NCBI RefSeq assembly: GCF_006065315.1
Contig: NZ_CP040749.1
Location: 3,052,501-3,116,500, forward strand
From: Aureibaculum algae
Lineage (GTDB): Bacteria > Bacteroidota > Bacteroidia > Flavobacteriales > Flavobacteriaceae
DNA: 64,000 bases
Reading direction: 5' to 3'
Both the position numbers and the translations under genes were made by a program. Position 1 is the first letter of the stretch, and every line of letters starts with the position of its first letter. The notes under the pieces were generated by a model. It did no database searches. It was not told where the DNA came from and saw nothing but the letters and a program-made list of their open reading frames with translations. Below are positions 8,927 through 17,855 of this stretch, piece by piece.

Positions 8927-11854
8927 ATGTCATTAACAACCACAAAATCAAATTTAAACGGATTAGCAAACAAGCTTAAAGGAGAACTTTTCTTTGACGA
9001 TTTATATAAAAGTATTTACGCTACAGATGCTTCTGTTTACCGAAAAATACCACTAGCGGTCGCTTTTCCAAAAGATGATAACGACCTTAAATTACTGATT
9101 GACTTCGCACTGCAACATCAAATTACCTTAATTCCTAGAGCTGCCGGTACTTCATTGGCAGGACAATGTGTTGGAGACGGTTTAGTTGTTGATATTTCTA
9201 AACATTTTACTTCTATTTTGGCATTTGATGAAAAAGCTAAAACAGTCACGGTACAACCAGGAATAGTAAGAGATGAATTGAACCAATATCTTAAACCGTA
9301 TGGTCTATTTTTTGGTCCCAATACCTCTACCAGTAATCGCTGCATGATTGGCGGAATGGTAGGTAACAATTCTTCAGGAACCACTTCAATACAATTTGGT
9401 GTAACAAGAGATAAGGTTATTGAGTTAAAAACCTTATTGTCAGATGGTTCAAAAGCAGTATTTAAAGCTATAAGTAACGAAGAATTTAAACAGAAATGTG
9501 TTGGAAATAGTTTAGAAAATAAAATTTACAAAACCATTTTTGAAGAATTATCTGATAAGGCAAAACAACAAGAAATACGAAATGAATTTCCTAAAAAATC
9601 CATTCATAGAAGAAATACGGGCTATGCCGTTGATGAATTATTAAATACTTCTACTTTTTCAACTTCTAATGAAAATATTAACATTTCGAAATTACTTTGC
9701 GGAAGTGAAGGTACCTTAGCATTTACAACTGAAATCACTATACAATTAGATGATTTACCACCAACACAGAGTTTAGTTGTTGCGGCACATTTTACGAGTA
9801 TACAAGAAAGTTTACAAGCTACAGTCGTGGCTATGAAGCATAATTTGTATACCTGTGAGTTAATGGACAAAACAATACTTGATTGTACCAAAAAAAACCG
9901 TGAACAGCTTAAAAACAGATATTTTATAGAAGGTGATCCCAAAGCCATCTTATTACTTGAAATTAAAGCAGCTACCGATAAAGAAACCGAAGCTTTAGCT
10001 GATCAATTAATTGCAGACTTAGAACAACATAATTTTGGCTATTCCTATCCCAAATTATTTAATGCAGATAGCGAAAAAGCTGCCGAACTCCGTAAAGCCG
10101 GATTAGGGCTATTAGGAAATATTGTAGGAGATAATAAAGCTGTAGCGTGTATTGAGGATACTGCCGTTGACTTACAAGATTTACCTGCGTATATTAAAGA
10201 GTTCACGGCTATGATGGATAGTTACGGACAGGAAGCAGTGTACTACGCACATGCAGGTGCTGGTGAACTCCACCTCCGCCCTATCTTAAATTTAAAAAAA
10301 GCGGAAGATGTAGTTCTTTTTAAGACGATAACTACTGAAACCGCCAAGCTTGTTAAGAAATATAAAGGTTCTTTTAGTGGTGAACATGGAGACGGCATCG
10401 TTCGAGGCGAATTTATTCCACTTATGATAGGTGATAAAAATTATGACCTTCTTAGACGCATAAAACAAGTTTTTGACCCTAATAATATTTTTAACAAAGG
10501 AAAAATAGTAGATGCTTTTCCTATGGATACATCTTTTCGTTATGAAGTGGACCGAAATGAGCCTGACATAAAAACCATAATGGATTTTTCAGATTCAGAA
10601 GGCATATTAAAAGCTGCTGAAAAATGTAATGGTTCTGGCGACTGCCGCAAATCAACCGATGCAGGCGGCATGATGTGCCCAAGCTATAGAGCCACTTTAA
10701 ACGAAAAAGACACTACTCGAGCAAGAGCAAATGCCTTACGTGAGTTTTTAACTAATAGTGACGAGAAAAGGAATAAATTTGATCATGAAGAACTTAAAAA
10801 AGTATTTGATCTTTGCTTAAGCTGTAAAGCTTGTGCTAGTGAGTGCCCTAGCAATGTAGATGTTGCTAGCTTTAAGGCTGAATTCTTACATCAATATCAA
10901 AAGTTAAACAAACCTTCTTTCAGAACAAAAATGTTTGCTAATAATGTTAAATACAATAAGCTCGGTAGTATTTTCCCAAGTTTGACCAATGTTATCCTAA
11001 ACACCTCATTGACAAAAAAAATAATGGGTATTGCTATTGAACGTAGTATACCCAAATTAGCACCTCAAACATTGCGAAAATGGATCAAAAAGAACAAATC
11101 AAAACTGCAACCATCACAACCTTTAAAAGGTGAATTAACTTTATTTTGCGATGAGTTCACTAACTTTTACGATTTAAATGTGGGTATTGACACCATTCAA
11201 TTATTAACCAAATTAGGTTATCAAATTAATTTTATTGATCACACCGAAAGCGGTAGAAGTCATATCTCTAAAGGGTTTTTAGATGAAGCAAAGGAATTAG
11301 CAAATAAAAACATTGCCATTTTTAAAGATAAAATCAATAAGAACAATCCAATTATTGGAATGGAACCATCAGCAATTTTATCGTTTAGAGATGAATATGT
11401 ACGATTGGCAGATGATAAAGAGGCTGCTAAGTTTTTGGCACTACATGCCTATACTATTGAAGAATTTTTAAATAATGAAATAAATGCAGGCAACATCAAT
11501 TCTTCTCAATTTACAGACGAGCGTAAAGAAATAAAAATCCATGGTCATTGCCATCAAAAATCATTATCTACAACTTCGGCTACCTTTGCGATGTTAAACC
11601 TTCCTAAAAACTATAACGTAACCATAATTAATTCAGGTTGTTGTGGTATGGCTGGATCTTTTGGTTATGAAAAAGAGCATTATGAATTGAGTATGCAAGT
11701 AGGAGAACAATCATTATTCTCAAAAATTAGAAAATTTAAGCCCAACACTGAAATTTCTGCTGCGGGTACTAGTTGCCGTCACCAAATTTATGATGGTACG
11801 AAAAAAGTGGCATTGCACCCGGCTCAGTTGTTGTTGAAGGCTTTGGTTAACTAA
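8927..11854 (+). CDS. FAD-binding and 4Fe-4S oxidoreductase (YdiJ/GlcD-GlcF-like)
   Basis: A 975-residue fusion of a flavin dehydrogenase with an iron-sulfur subunit. An FAD-binding PCMH domain (LIPRAAGTSLAGQCVGDGLVVDIS, residues about 40-220) is followed by an FAD-oxidase C-terminal domain with GEHGDGIVRGEF. Cys-rich motifs come next: CNGSGDC...MMCP and CLSCKACASECP (about residues 560-660). The C-terminus carries a CCG-type domain with HGHCHQKS and NSGCCGMAGSFG (about residue 905). The architecture is that of E. coli YdiJ, which oxidises D-2-hydroxyacids such as D-2-hydroxyglutarate or D-lactate. The substrate here is inferred from the family only. Confidence 0.9.
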   Translation: MSLTTTKSNLNGLANKLKGELFFDDLYKSIYATDASVYRKIPLAVAFPKDDNDLKLLIDFALQHQITLIPRAAGTSLAGQCVGDGLVVDISKHFTSILAFDEKAKTVTVQPGIVRDELNQYLKPYGLFFGPNTSTSNRCMIGGMVGNNSSGTTSIQFGVTRDKVIELKTLLSDGSKAVFKAISNEEFKQKCVGNSLENKIYKTIFEELSDKAKQQEIRNEFPKKSIHRRNTGYAVDELLNTSTFSTSNENINISKLLCGSEGTLAFTTEITIQLDDLPPTQSLVVAAHFTSIQESLQATVVAMKHNLYTCELMDKTILDCTKKNREQLKNRYFIEGDPKAILLLEIKAATDKETEALADQLIADLEQHNFGYSYPKLFNADSEKAAELRKAGLGLLGNIVGDNKAVACIEDTAVDLQDLPAYIKEFTAMMDSYGQEAVYYAHAGAGELHLRPILNLKKAEDVVLFKTITTETAKLVKKYKGSFSGEHGDGIVRGEFIPLMIGDKNYDLLRRIKQVFDPNNIFNKGKIVDAFPMDTSFRYEVDRNEPDIKTIMDFSDSEGILKAAEKCNGSGDCRKSTDAGGMMCPSYRATLNEKDTTRARANALREFLTNSDEKRNKFDHEELKKVFDLCLSCKACASECPSNVDVASFKAEFLHQYQKLNKPSFRTKMFANNVKYNKLGSIFPSLTNVILNTSLTKKIMGIAIERSIPKLAPQTLRKWIKKNKSKLQPSQPLKGELTLFCDEFTNFYDLNVGIDTIQLLTKLGYQINFIDHTESGRSHISKGFLDEAKELANKNIAIFKDKINKNNPIIGMEPSAILSFRDEYVRLADDKEAAKFLALHAYTIEEFLNNEINAGNINSSQFTDERKEIKIHGHCHQKSLSTTSATFAMLNLPKNYNVTIINSGCCGMAGSFGYEKEHYELSMQVGEQSLFSKIRKFKPNTEISAAGTSCRHQIYDGTKKVALHPAQLLLKALVN

Positions 11855-11909
11855 TTATTTTTTGATTCCTATTAAAGTTTAATTATATTGTAACTATAAA
11901 ATTAATAAA

Positions 11910-12077
11910 ATGGACAAAAACAAGGTATTATCAACTGTAGCTATAGCATTAATAATCTTAGGAATTGTAATGATATATATTGGCGGTTTTTATGCTCCAA
12001 AAGTAATGCTACCTCCAATTATTACAGGTGTTGGTTTCTTTTTAATTGCATGGGCCATAAATGCTTTAAAAGATTAA
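11910..12077 (+). CDS. Small membrane protein, 55 residues, unknown function
   Basis: An ATG at 11910 opens a 55-codon frame ending with TAA at 12075-12077. The protein has two hydrophobic segments (about 6-24 and 30-48) separated by GGFYAPKVML and ends in NALKD. It is a plausible two-helix inner-membrane protein. AT-rich sequence without a clear ribosome-binding site precedes it, as is common in this phylum. It abuts the convergent DUF6122 gene with no gap. No family was recognised, but the composition and clean fit between its neighbours support it as real. Confidence 0.65.
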   Translation: MDKNKVLSTVAIALIILGIVMIYIGGFYAPKVMLPPIITGVGFFLIAWAINALKD

Positions 12078-12398
12078 TTACAGCCAGAGACAATCCAAAA
12101 CATCTGTTATCAAGTGAAATAACAAGCCTACAGCTACTATTCTAGTCTTTTTGATAAGGAGCATTATAAAATAGATAAGAGCGGCAAAATAGCTGTGTAA
12201 AGGATGAAAGTTAATACTACACCTGTTAGGGTCGAAAATAGGTGTGGCCAATAGGTGGTCTAAATCAATAAGCATAGTGAGAATCATTATTAACCATGCT
12301 TTTATCCACATTGATGGAAATAAAACATAAGCTATAATTCCTGGAAATAGAAAATGCAACCCATAATGGAGTAACGTTCTAACAAGCTCTAAATCCAT
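12078..12398 (-). CDS. DUF6122 family membrane protein
   Basis: A 106-residue integral membrane protein with about three to four hydrophobic helices. The conserved motif D-LDHLLATPIFDPNRCSINFHPLHS has His and Asp residues placed like those of membrane metal-dependent hydrolases of the YdjM type. That resemblance is suggestive only and no activity is known. It follows the WbqC-like gene with a 10-nt overlap, so translation is probably coupled. Confidence 0.75.
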   Translation of the reverse strand: MDLELVRTLLHYGLHFLFPGIIAYVLFPSMWIKAWLIMILTMLIDLDHLLATPIFDPNRCSINFHPLHSYFAALIYFIMLLIKKTRIVAVGLLFHLITDVLDCLWL

Positions 12399-13003
12399 TC
12401 TATGTTTTGGTTTTCGAGATAATTAATAGCGTTTGGACCTTCCATAAACAACAGATCTAAGATACTAAGGTTCATAATAAAACCACGCTTATCAGAAAAC
12501 ACTTGGGTATATTCATTCAACTTATAACTTCTATTGGATTTTGCATCTACCAAAAAACGAAAATCAGCTTCGGCAGGATAGTCTTTATGAAACTCAATTG
12601 ATTTATTCGTTTGGATATCCAAAGGTAAGTTGTCAAAAATAAATTGTTGACAGTCCAAATTCAAATCGAGTAAATATTTATGTTTTTTTAAGAGTAAATC
12701 AATTAATTCATCTTCATAAAATTCGTAAAATGGCGAAGATTTGTACGCCGAAGCCATTGATTTTATATGTTGTTGTTGCCAACTTGTACTATTATCCAAC
12801 AAAACATCTTTAGTTCTTTGCTTACTGTTGGCTTGTAAAATAGGGACGTTCAGTAATTGCCTACCATTAGCTCCATAAATATAACAGCGAGTTCTATAGG
12901 TTTGCTTTTGATAATTATCTTCAACCTCAAAAGTAACACTACTACTATTTGCTAACGCGGTAAAGTGAATAATTGGAGAAAAATATGTTGGATATACTAA
13001 CAC
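12389..13003 (-). CDS. WbqC-like family protein
   Basis: A 204-residue protein with the family N-terminus (YPTYFSPIIHFTALANS), the block FEVEDNYQKQTYRTRCYIYGANG, and the mid-region SPFYEFYEDELIDLL. WbqC-like proteins occur in polysaccharide loci and as stand-alone genes, and their enzymatic role is uncertain. The start is a GTG at 13003. An in-frame stop lies two codons upstream, so no longer protein is possible. It belongs to the minus-strand run lepB - WbqC - DUF6122, which is conserved in flavobacteria. Confidence 0.82.
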   Translation of the reverse strand: MLVYPTYFSPIIHFTALANSSSVTFEVEDNYQKQTYRTRCYIYGANGRQLLNVPILQANSKQRTKDVLLDNSTSWQQQHIKSMASAYKSSPFYEFYEDELIDLLLKKHKYLLDLNLDCQQFIFDNLPLDIQTNKSIEFHKDYPAEADFRFLVDAKSNRSYKLNEYTQVFSDKRGFIMNLSILDLLFMEGPNAINYLENQNIEWI

Positions 13004-13140
13004 TTTTTAGTTTTTCTATTTGACTTTTCAGATTTCTTAGTACAAGATGATATTAGAATAGTAAAGGCTTCTCGTACACCATAAATGGCATTCAAAAAAA
13101 TAGTATCAACATTTTCCGTTAATAAATTTTCAACGGACAC
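12997..13140 (-). CDS. Possible small protein between lepB and the WbqC gene (47 residues)
   Basis: A GTG-started frame (13140) encodes 47 residues with a helical start (VENLLTENVDTIFLNAIYGVREAF) and a Lys-rich end. It overlaps the WbqC GTG start by 7 nt (GTGTTAG), an arrangement typical of translational coupling. It fills the otherwise empty 160-nt gap after lepB. No homologue was recognised and the start is not ATG, so it could be a chance frame. Confidence 0.3.
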   Translation of the reverse strand: MSVENLLTENVDTIFLNAIYGVREAFTILISSCTKKSEKSNRKTKKC

Positions 13141-13167
13141 TAAGTTTTTATGACTTCAAATTACACC

Positions 13168-14730
13168 TTAAGCTTTTTTTCTTTTTCTTACAAAATCAAA
13201 AACGAACCATAATACTAATAAACCAATAAACCATTTAAAATATGAAACTGGCTCTCCATTACCGCCTACTGTTGTGAAGAAACGTTCCCAACGTGGACTC
13301 ATACCTTCCCAACTCATCCAAATAAGCACAGGTTTACCAACCACATGGTCAAAAGGTACATACCCCCATCTACGAGCATCTAAAGAGTTTTGTCTGTTAT
13401 CACCCATCATCCAATAATAATCTTGTCTAAAGGTGTAACTGTCTGCATCTTTACCATTAATAAGAATTTCATCGCCATTTACAATCAAATCGTTATGCTC
13501 GTATTCACTAATCAACCTCTTATAAAAAGGCAGACTCTCTTTGGTCAATTTAACCGTTTCCCCTTTTTTAGGTATATAAATAGGTCCAAAATTATCCGTA
13601 TTCCAACCTAACGAAGGTACTTGAGGAAATACACCTCCATCTCTTCCTTTCGGCTGCATTGTTTTCGTTATGCTCTTTACTATCGGGTTTTTTGCCAATA
13701 ATGCAGCTTCATCATCTGTTAAGGTTAAATAATAATTTCCATCCTGCATCCTACCTCCCTCTCTAACATTATATCTATTTGCTAATGCTGCTGGGCTAAT
13801 AGCTTCTCCTCCAGTATTTACGTTAAAATTATACTGAATTTTGGCTCTATCGTTATAGGTTGTACGTTTTCCATTGATATAAATATAACCATCACGAATC
13901 TCTAAAGAATCTCCAGCAATAGCAACACATCGCTTAACTAAATTGGTTTTTTTATCGATAGGTTTGTAATAATTTCGATCTGGATAAAAGTCATTCATAT
14001 CCAACAAGGTATCTGCTGGCTGATTAAATACGACAATATCATTTCGTTTTATTTTTTGAAACCCTGGCAATCGCATATAAGGCAATTGTAGTTTATTTTT
14101 CCACGAAGTATCTTTCTTATCAATACGATCATCAAATAAATATGATTTACTTTTAGTTTTAGGGATTGTATCATGTACCATAGGTAAAGCTACCGTAGTC
14201 ATTGGCACTCTTGCTCCATAATGAAATTTACTAACAAAAAGAAAGTCACCAATTAAAAGTGTTTTTTCCAATGATGAGGAAGGAATTGTATACGGTTGCA
14301 TTACATAGGTATGCACTAACGTAGCTGCGATAATGGCAAAAACAATAGAACTTATCCATTCACCTGCAACCGTTCTTGGTTTTAAACTTCTGTCTTCAAT
14401 ATATTCGACATCTGCAACGTAATTCACATAGAAAATATACAAACCAAGTGTTAAAATAACCAATATCGTATCTAATCTTGAATTTTTACCAAAACTTCTT
14501 ATAGTCTCTACCCATATTACAGGAAACATCAATAAATTAACAATAGGAATAAATAACAAAATTATCCACCACCATGGGCGTTTGATAATTTTCATTAAAA
14601 TTACGGCATTGTAAACGGGTATTGCCGCTTCCCAAGCCTGTCTCCCTGCTTTAACATATAATTTCCAAGTTCCTAAAAAATGTATTACTTGTAATATTAG
14701 AAAAAATATAAACCATTGTGTAAATGTCAT
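13168..14730 (-). CDS. lepB: Signal peptidase I
   Basis: This inner-membrane protease removes signal peptides from exported proteins. The 520-residue protein begins with a three-helix membrane region of DUF5684 type (residues about 1-105), then a further anchor helix (125-145). The catalytic box has Ser153 in YTIPSSSLEKTLLIGD, and the general-base Lys266 lies in NLVKRCVAIAGDSLEI. Box E, WMMGDNRQNSLDARRWGYVP, is near residue 440. The roughly 170-residue insertion between the Lys box and box E and the extra N-terminal helices make it longer than E. coli LepB (324), a normal flavobacterial form. It lies downstream of dapB on the same strand. Confidence 0.93.
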   Translation of the reverse strand: MTFTQWFIFFLILQVIHFLGTWKLYVKAGRQAWEAAIPVYNAVILMKIIKRPWWWIILLFIPIVNLLMFPVIWVETIRSFGKNSRLDTILVILTLGLYIFYVNYVADVEYIEDRSLKPRTVAGEWISSIVFAIIAATLVHTYVMQPYTIPSSSLEKTLLIGDFLFVSKFHYGARVPMTTVALPMVHDTIPKTKSKSYLFDDRIDKKDTSWKNKLQLPYMRLPGFQKIKRNDIVVFNQPADTLLDMNDFYPDRNYYKPIDKKTNLVKRCVAIAGDSLEIRDGYIYINGKRTTYNDRAKIQYNFNVNTGGEAISPAALANRYNVREGGRMQDGNYYLTLTDDEAALLAKNPIVKSITKTMQPKGRDGGVFPQVPSLGWNTDNFGPIYIPKKGETVKLTKESLPFYKRLISEYEHNDLIVNGDEILINGKDADSYTFRQDYYWMMGDNRQNSLDARRWGYVPFDHVVGKPVLIWMSWEGMSPRWERFFTTVGGNGEPVSYFKWFIGLLVLWFVFDFVRKRKKA

Positions 14731-14765
14731 ATTTGCTACTTTTTATTTTGAACTATTATTATTAT

Positions 14766-15467
14766 TTAAATTCCTAAAACGTCTTTCATGGTAAAAACAC
14801 CTTTCTTGTCTTTTAACCATTCTGCAGCTATCACTGCACCTAAAGCAAAACCGTCTCTATTTTTGGCGGTATGTGTAATTTCAATTTCATCAACTTCAGA
14901 GGTGTACGAAGTTACATGTGTACCAGGTACATTTTCAATTCGTTTAGAAATTATTGGTATCGTTTTTTCGTCTTCTGTTACATCCAAACTCCATTTTTCT
15001 TTACTGGTTTGCTCAATTATTCCTTCTGCAAGTGTAATTGCCGTTCCGCTTGGAGCGTCTAATTTCTGGGTATGGTGCGTTTCTTCTAGACTAACTTTAT
15101 ACACATCAAATTTACGCATAAGCTTGGCAAGCTGCTTGTTTAATTCAAAAAACAAATTAACACCAAGGCTATAATTTGAGGCATAAATAAAAGCACCATT
15201 GCTTGTCTTGCAACTCGCTACAGCCTCTTCATATTTATCTAACCAACCTGTTGTACCTGAAACAATTGGAATATTATTTTTAAAGCATAAGGTTATATTG
15301 TTAAAAGCCTCTTTAGGAATACTAAAGTCAATCGCTACATCAGCTGAACTTAAATCATAATCTGTAGTATCAAAATCAATTTTAGCAACAATAGTATGGC
15401 CTCTTTCTAAGGCTATTCTTTCGATAGTTTTACCCATCTTACCATATCCGAATAATGCGATGTTCAT
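14766..15467 (-). CDS. dapB: 4-hydroxy-tetrahydrodipicolinate reductase
   Basis: DapB reduces 4-hydroxy-tetrahydrodipicolinate with NAD(P)H in the diaminopimelate/lysine pathway, feeding peptidoglycan and lysine synthesis. The 233-residue protein has the Rossmann motif GYGKMGKTIE at its start, the substrate loop EETHHTQKLDAPSGTA, the switch SGTTGW and the late HTAKNRDGFALGA. It is slightly shorter than proteobacterial forms, as is usual in Bacteroidota. It lies 9 nt after the DUF5683 gene, so it is probably in the parA-parB-DUF5683-dapB-lepB transcription unit. Confidence 0.95.
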   Translation of the reverse strand: MNIALFGYGKMGKTIERIALERGHTIVAKIDFDTTDYDLSSADVAIDFSIPKEAFNNITLCFKNNIPIVSGTTGWLDKYEEAVASCKTSNGAFIYASNYSLGVNLFFELNKQLAKLMRKFDVYKVSLEETHHTQKLDAPSGTAITLAEGIIEQTSKEKWSLDVTEDEKTIPIISKRIENVPGTHVTSYTSEVDEIEITHTAKNRDGFALGAVIAAEWLKDKKGVFTMKDVLGI

Positions 15468-15476
15468 GTTGCTAAA

Positions 15477-16055
15477 TTAAAAATTAAAACTGATTGTAGC
15501 TCCAAATCCCGTTTGATTTGTAGTTGGCATAGTAAAAATTGTAGGGTTAAATGAAATATTAGTATTTAACGCATTGTCAGGTAAGTGTGCATCTACATTC
15601 GCTTCAATAATATTTAGAATATATAAACCAATTGTAATAAAAAGCGATAAATCTCTATTTTTCTTGTAAAAAGTTTGAGCGGTTTGTAAACTTGTTTGCG
15701 TTAATTCAACATTATCTCCAGTACCATCAAACTCGTGCTCTCTACCAGCAAGTTCAGCTTTAAAAGCTTCTCTATATCTATTGTACTTATTATTATTATC
15801 TACATAAAAATAAACACCAGTTCCCACTGCCCCCCAAACTATGGGTGCTTTCCAATACTTCTTATTATAAATTTGACCTAAGCCAGGTAAAACGGCAGAA
15901 TAGAAAGCTGCTTTTGATGGAGCCAAAATATTAATTTCATCTGCTATAAAAGTGGTATCTATTTTAGTGACTTTTAAATCTGAAGGAACTTCTTGTGCAT
16001 AAATAGTTGCAAAAGAGCTTAAAAAAATAATACTATAGACACACCATTTGAACAT
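15477..16055 (-). CDS. DUF5683 domain protein, exported
   Basis: A 192-residue protein with an N-terminal signal peptide (hydrophobic residues 5-18, then YAQ). The DUF5683 core is AAFYSAVLPGLGQIYNKKYWKAPIVWGAVGTG, followed by a Tyr/Asn-rich NKYNRYREAFKAEL and a second hydrophobic segment near residue 140. The family is common in Bacteroidota beside parA/parB and has no established function; a membrane or envelope location is likely. It follows parB with no gap. Confidence 0.82.
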   Translation of the reverse strand: MFKWCVYSIIFLSSFATIYAQEVPSDLKVTKIDTTFIADEINILAPSKAAFYSAVLPGLGQIYNKKYWKAPIVWGAVGTGVYFYVDNNNKYNRYREAFKAELAGREHEFDGTGDNVELTQTSLQTAQTFYKKNRDLSLFITIGLYILNIIEANVDAHLPDNALNTNISFNPTIFTMPTTNQTGFGATISFNF

Positions 16056-16955
16056 CTATTTTAATAATTTTTTAATGCGATTAAAGTCTTCTTGAGAACT
16101 AAAAGGAATTTCAATTTTACCTTTATTTTCACCAGAAAGCTTAATTTTTACTTTATTACCTACAAAATCACTAATTTCTTTTGTGCTTTGTTTAATGTAT
16201 TCTGGAACCGTTTTACTAGGAGTTACATTAACTTTTTCAACGGAACCTCCATTGCGAACACTTTTTACAAGTTGTTCTGTTTGTCTTACAGAAAGATTGT
16301 TTTTGATAATTTTTTCATAAATATCTAACTGTTTCGCAAAATTATCAACACTTATTAAGGCCCTACCATGTCCCATTGATAAAAACCCATCACGCATACC
16401 TGTTTGGATGATTGGATCTAACTTTAACAATCTTAAATAGTTCGTAACTGTTGATCTGTCTTTACCTACTCGTTTACTCAGCTCTTCTTGAGTTAAGTTA
16501 ATCTCTTCTATTAAACGCTGGTATGACAAGGCAACCTCGATTGGATCAAGATCTCTTCGCTGAATGTTTTCAACCAATGCCATTTCTAGCATCTCTTGAT
16601 CATTAGCCAATCTTATATATGCAGGAATGGTTTTTGAACCAATAAGCTTTGATGCTCTAAAACGTCGTTCACCAGAAACTAATTGAAATTTGTTACCATC
16701 TAATTTACGAACTGTTATAGGCTGTATTACGCCAAGTTCTTTTATTGAATTTCCTAATTCTCTTAAATCGTCTTCATTAAAATAGGTTCTAGGTTGAAAA
16801 GGGTTTACTTCGATAGAAACCAAATCAATTTCAACAATACTTCCTACTAATTTATCAGCATTTTTATCTCCTACAGAGCGAATATCTTCAATTGGGTCTT
16901 TTAACAATGCAGATAAACCTCTTCCTAATGCTTGCTTTTTTACAGCTTTAGCCAT
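16056..16955 (-). CDS. parB: Chromosome-partitioning protein ParB (Spo0J family)
   Basis: ParB is a CTP-dependent DNA clamp that loads at parS and works with ParA to segregate the origin region. The 299-residue protein has the N-terminal tail KKQALGRGLSALL, the ParB/sulfiredoxin CTPase domain with GERRFRASKLIG (box II, about residue 95), a central helix-turn-helix (LSKRVGKDRSTVTNYLRLL, about 160-180) and a C-terminal dimer domain ending FNRIKKLLK. It overlaps the parA 3' end by 8 nt, so the two are co-translated. No parS-like palindrome was found nearby. Confidence 0.95.
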   Translation of the reverse strand: MAKAVKKQALGRGLSALLKDPIEDIRSVGDKNADKLVGSIVEIDLVSIEVNPFQPRTYFNEDDLRELGNSIKELGVIQPITVRKLDGNKFQLVSGERRFRASKLIGSKTIPAYIRLANDQEMLEMALVENIQRRDLDPIEVALSYQRLIEEINLTQEELSKRVGKDRSTVTNYLRLLKLDPIIQTGMRDGFLSMGHGRALISVDNFAKQLDIYEKIIKNNLSVRQTEQLVKSVRNGGSVEKVNVTPSKTVPEYIKQSTKEISDFVGNKVKIKLSGENKGKIEIPFSSQEDFNRIKKLLK

Positions 16956-17718
16956 TCTTGTTCTTTTTTAAAATTTCATGTGCTAAGTTAATATAATTTA
17001 CCGCACCTTTACTCGTAGCATCATATGCAATTATGCTTTCACCATAACTTGGAGCTTCACCTAAACGTATATTTCGTTGAATTATAGTTTTAAAAACCAT
17101 ATTTTGAAAATGCTTTTTCACTTCTGCTACCACTTGATTAGATAATCGTAAACGAGAATCGTACATGGTTAGCAATAAACCTTCAATATCTAAATCTGGA
17201 TTGTGAACTTTCTGAACACTTTTTATAGTATTCAATAATTTCCCTAATCCTTCAAGAGCATAATATTCACATTGAATTGGAATTATTACAGAGTCTGCTG
17301 CTGTTAAAGCATTCAAAGTGATTAAACCCAATGAAGGAGCACAATCAATTAATATATAATCGTAATCATCCCTTACTTCTTGAATTGCTTGTCTCAGCAT
17401 GTACTCGCGTTGCTCTTTATCAACCAATTCTAATTCAATGGCAACCAAATCTATATGAGATGGAATAATATCTACATTAGGTGAATTGGTAGCTACAATA
17501 GCTTCTTTAATATGTATTGAATGTTCTAACAATTGATAAGTACCATTACTCACCTCATCAACATTTATACCTAAACCAGAAGTTGCATTAGCTTGCGGAT
17601 CAGCATCTATTAACAAAACCTTATTTTCTAAAACGCCTAAAGCAGCAGCTAGATTAACTGTTGTGGTTGTTTTACCAACACCACCTTTTTGATTTGCAAC
17701 GGCTATAATTTTCCCCAT
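16948..17718 (-). CDS. parA: Chromosome-partitioning ATPase ParA (Soj family)
   Basis: ParA is the Walker-type ATPase that binds nucleoid DNA and drives ParB-parS movement. The 256-residue protein has the deviant Walker A motif KGGVGKTT at 10-17, the A' region LIDADPQANATSGLG and Walker B YILIDCAPSLG (about residue 120). The short N-terminus without a helix-turn-helix marks it as the chromosomal Soj type rather than a plasmid type Ia ParA. It heads the minus-strand run parA-parB-DUF5683-dapB-lepB. Confidence 0.95.
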   Translation of the reverse strand: MGKIIAVANQKGGVGKTTTTVNLAAALGVLENKVLLIDADPQANATSGLGINVDEVSNGTYQLLEHSIHIKEAIVATNSPNVDIIPSHIDLVAIELELVDKEQREYMLRQAIQEVRDDYDYILIDCAPSLGLITLNALTAADSVIIPIQCEYYALEGLGKLLNTIKSVQKVHNPDLDIEGLLLTMYDSRLRLSNQVVAEVKKHFQNMVFKTIIQRNIRLGEAPSYGESIIAYDATSKGAVNYINLAHEILKKNKNG

Positions 17719-17792
17719 TAAACTCGTTAAATTTTAGGCCATAAAAATACAACTATTTATGAGTTATTGAAATGAAGTTGTAAACAAAACAT

Positions 17793-17834
17793 AAAAAAAA
17801 CTGCCTTAATATTGTTTCCAATCTCTAAGGCAGT
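17793..17834 (-). terminator. Intrinsic terminator of the M16 peptidase gene
   Basis: A perfect 9-bp inverted repeat (17800-17808 with 17826-17834, arm ACTGCCTTA) is followed on the minus strand by eight T. It begins 22 nt after the stop codon at 17856. Confidence 0.85.
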
Positions 17835-17855
17835 CCTTTGTACTGTTAATAAGTT

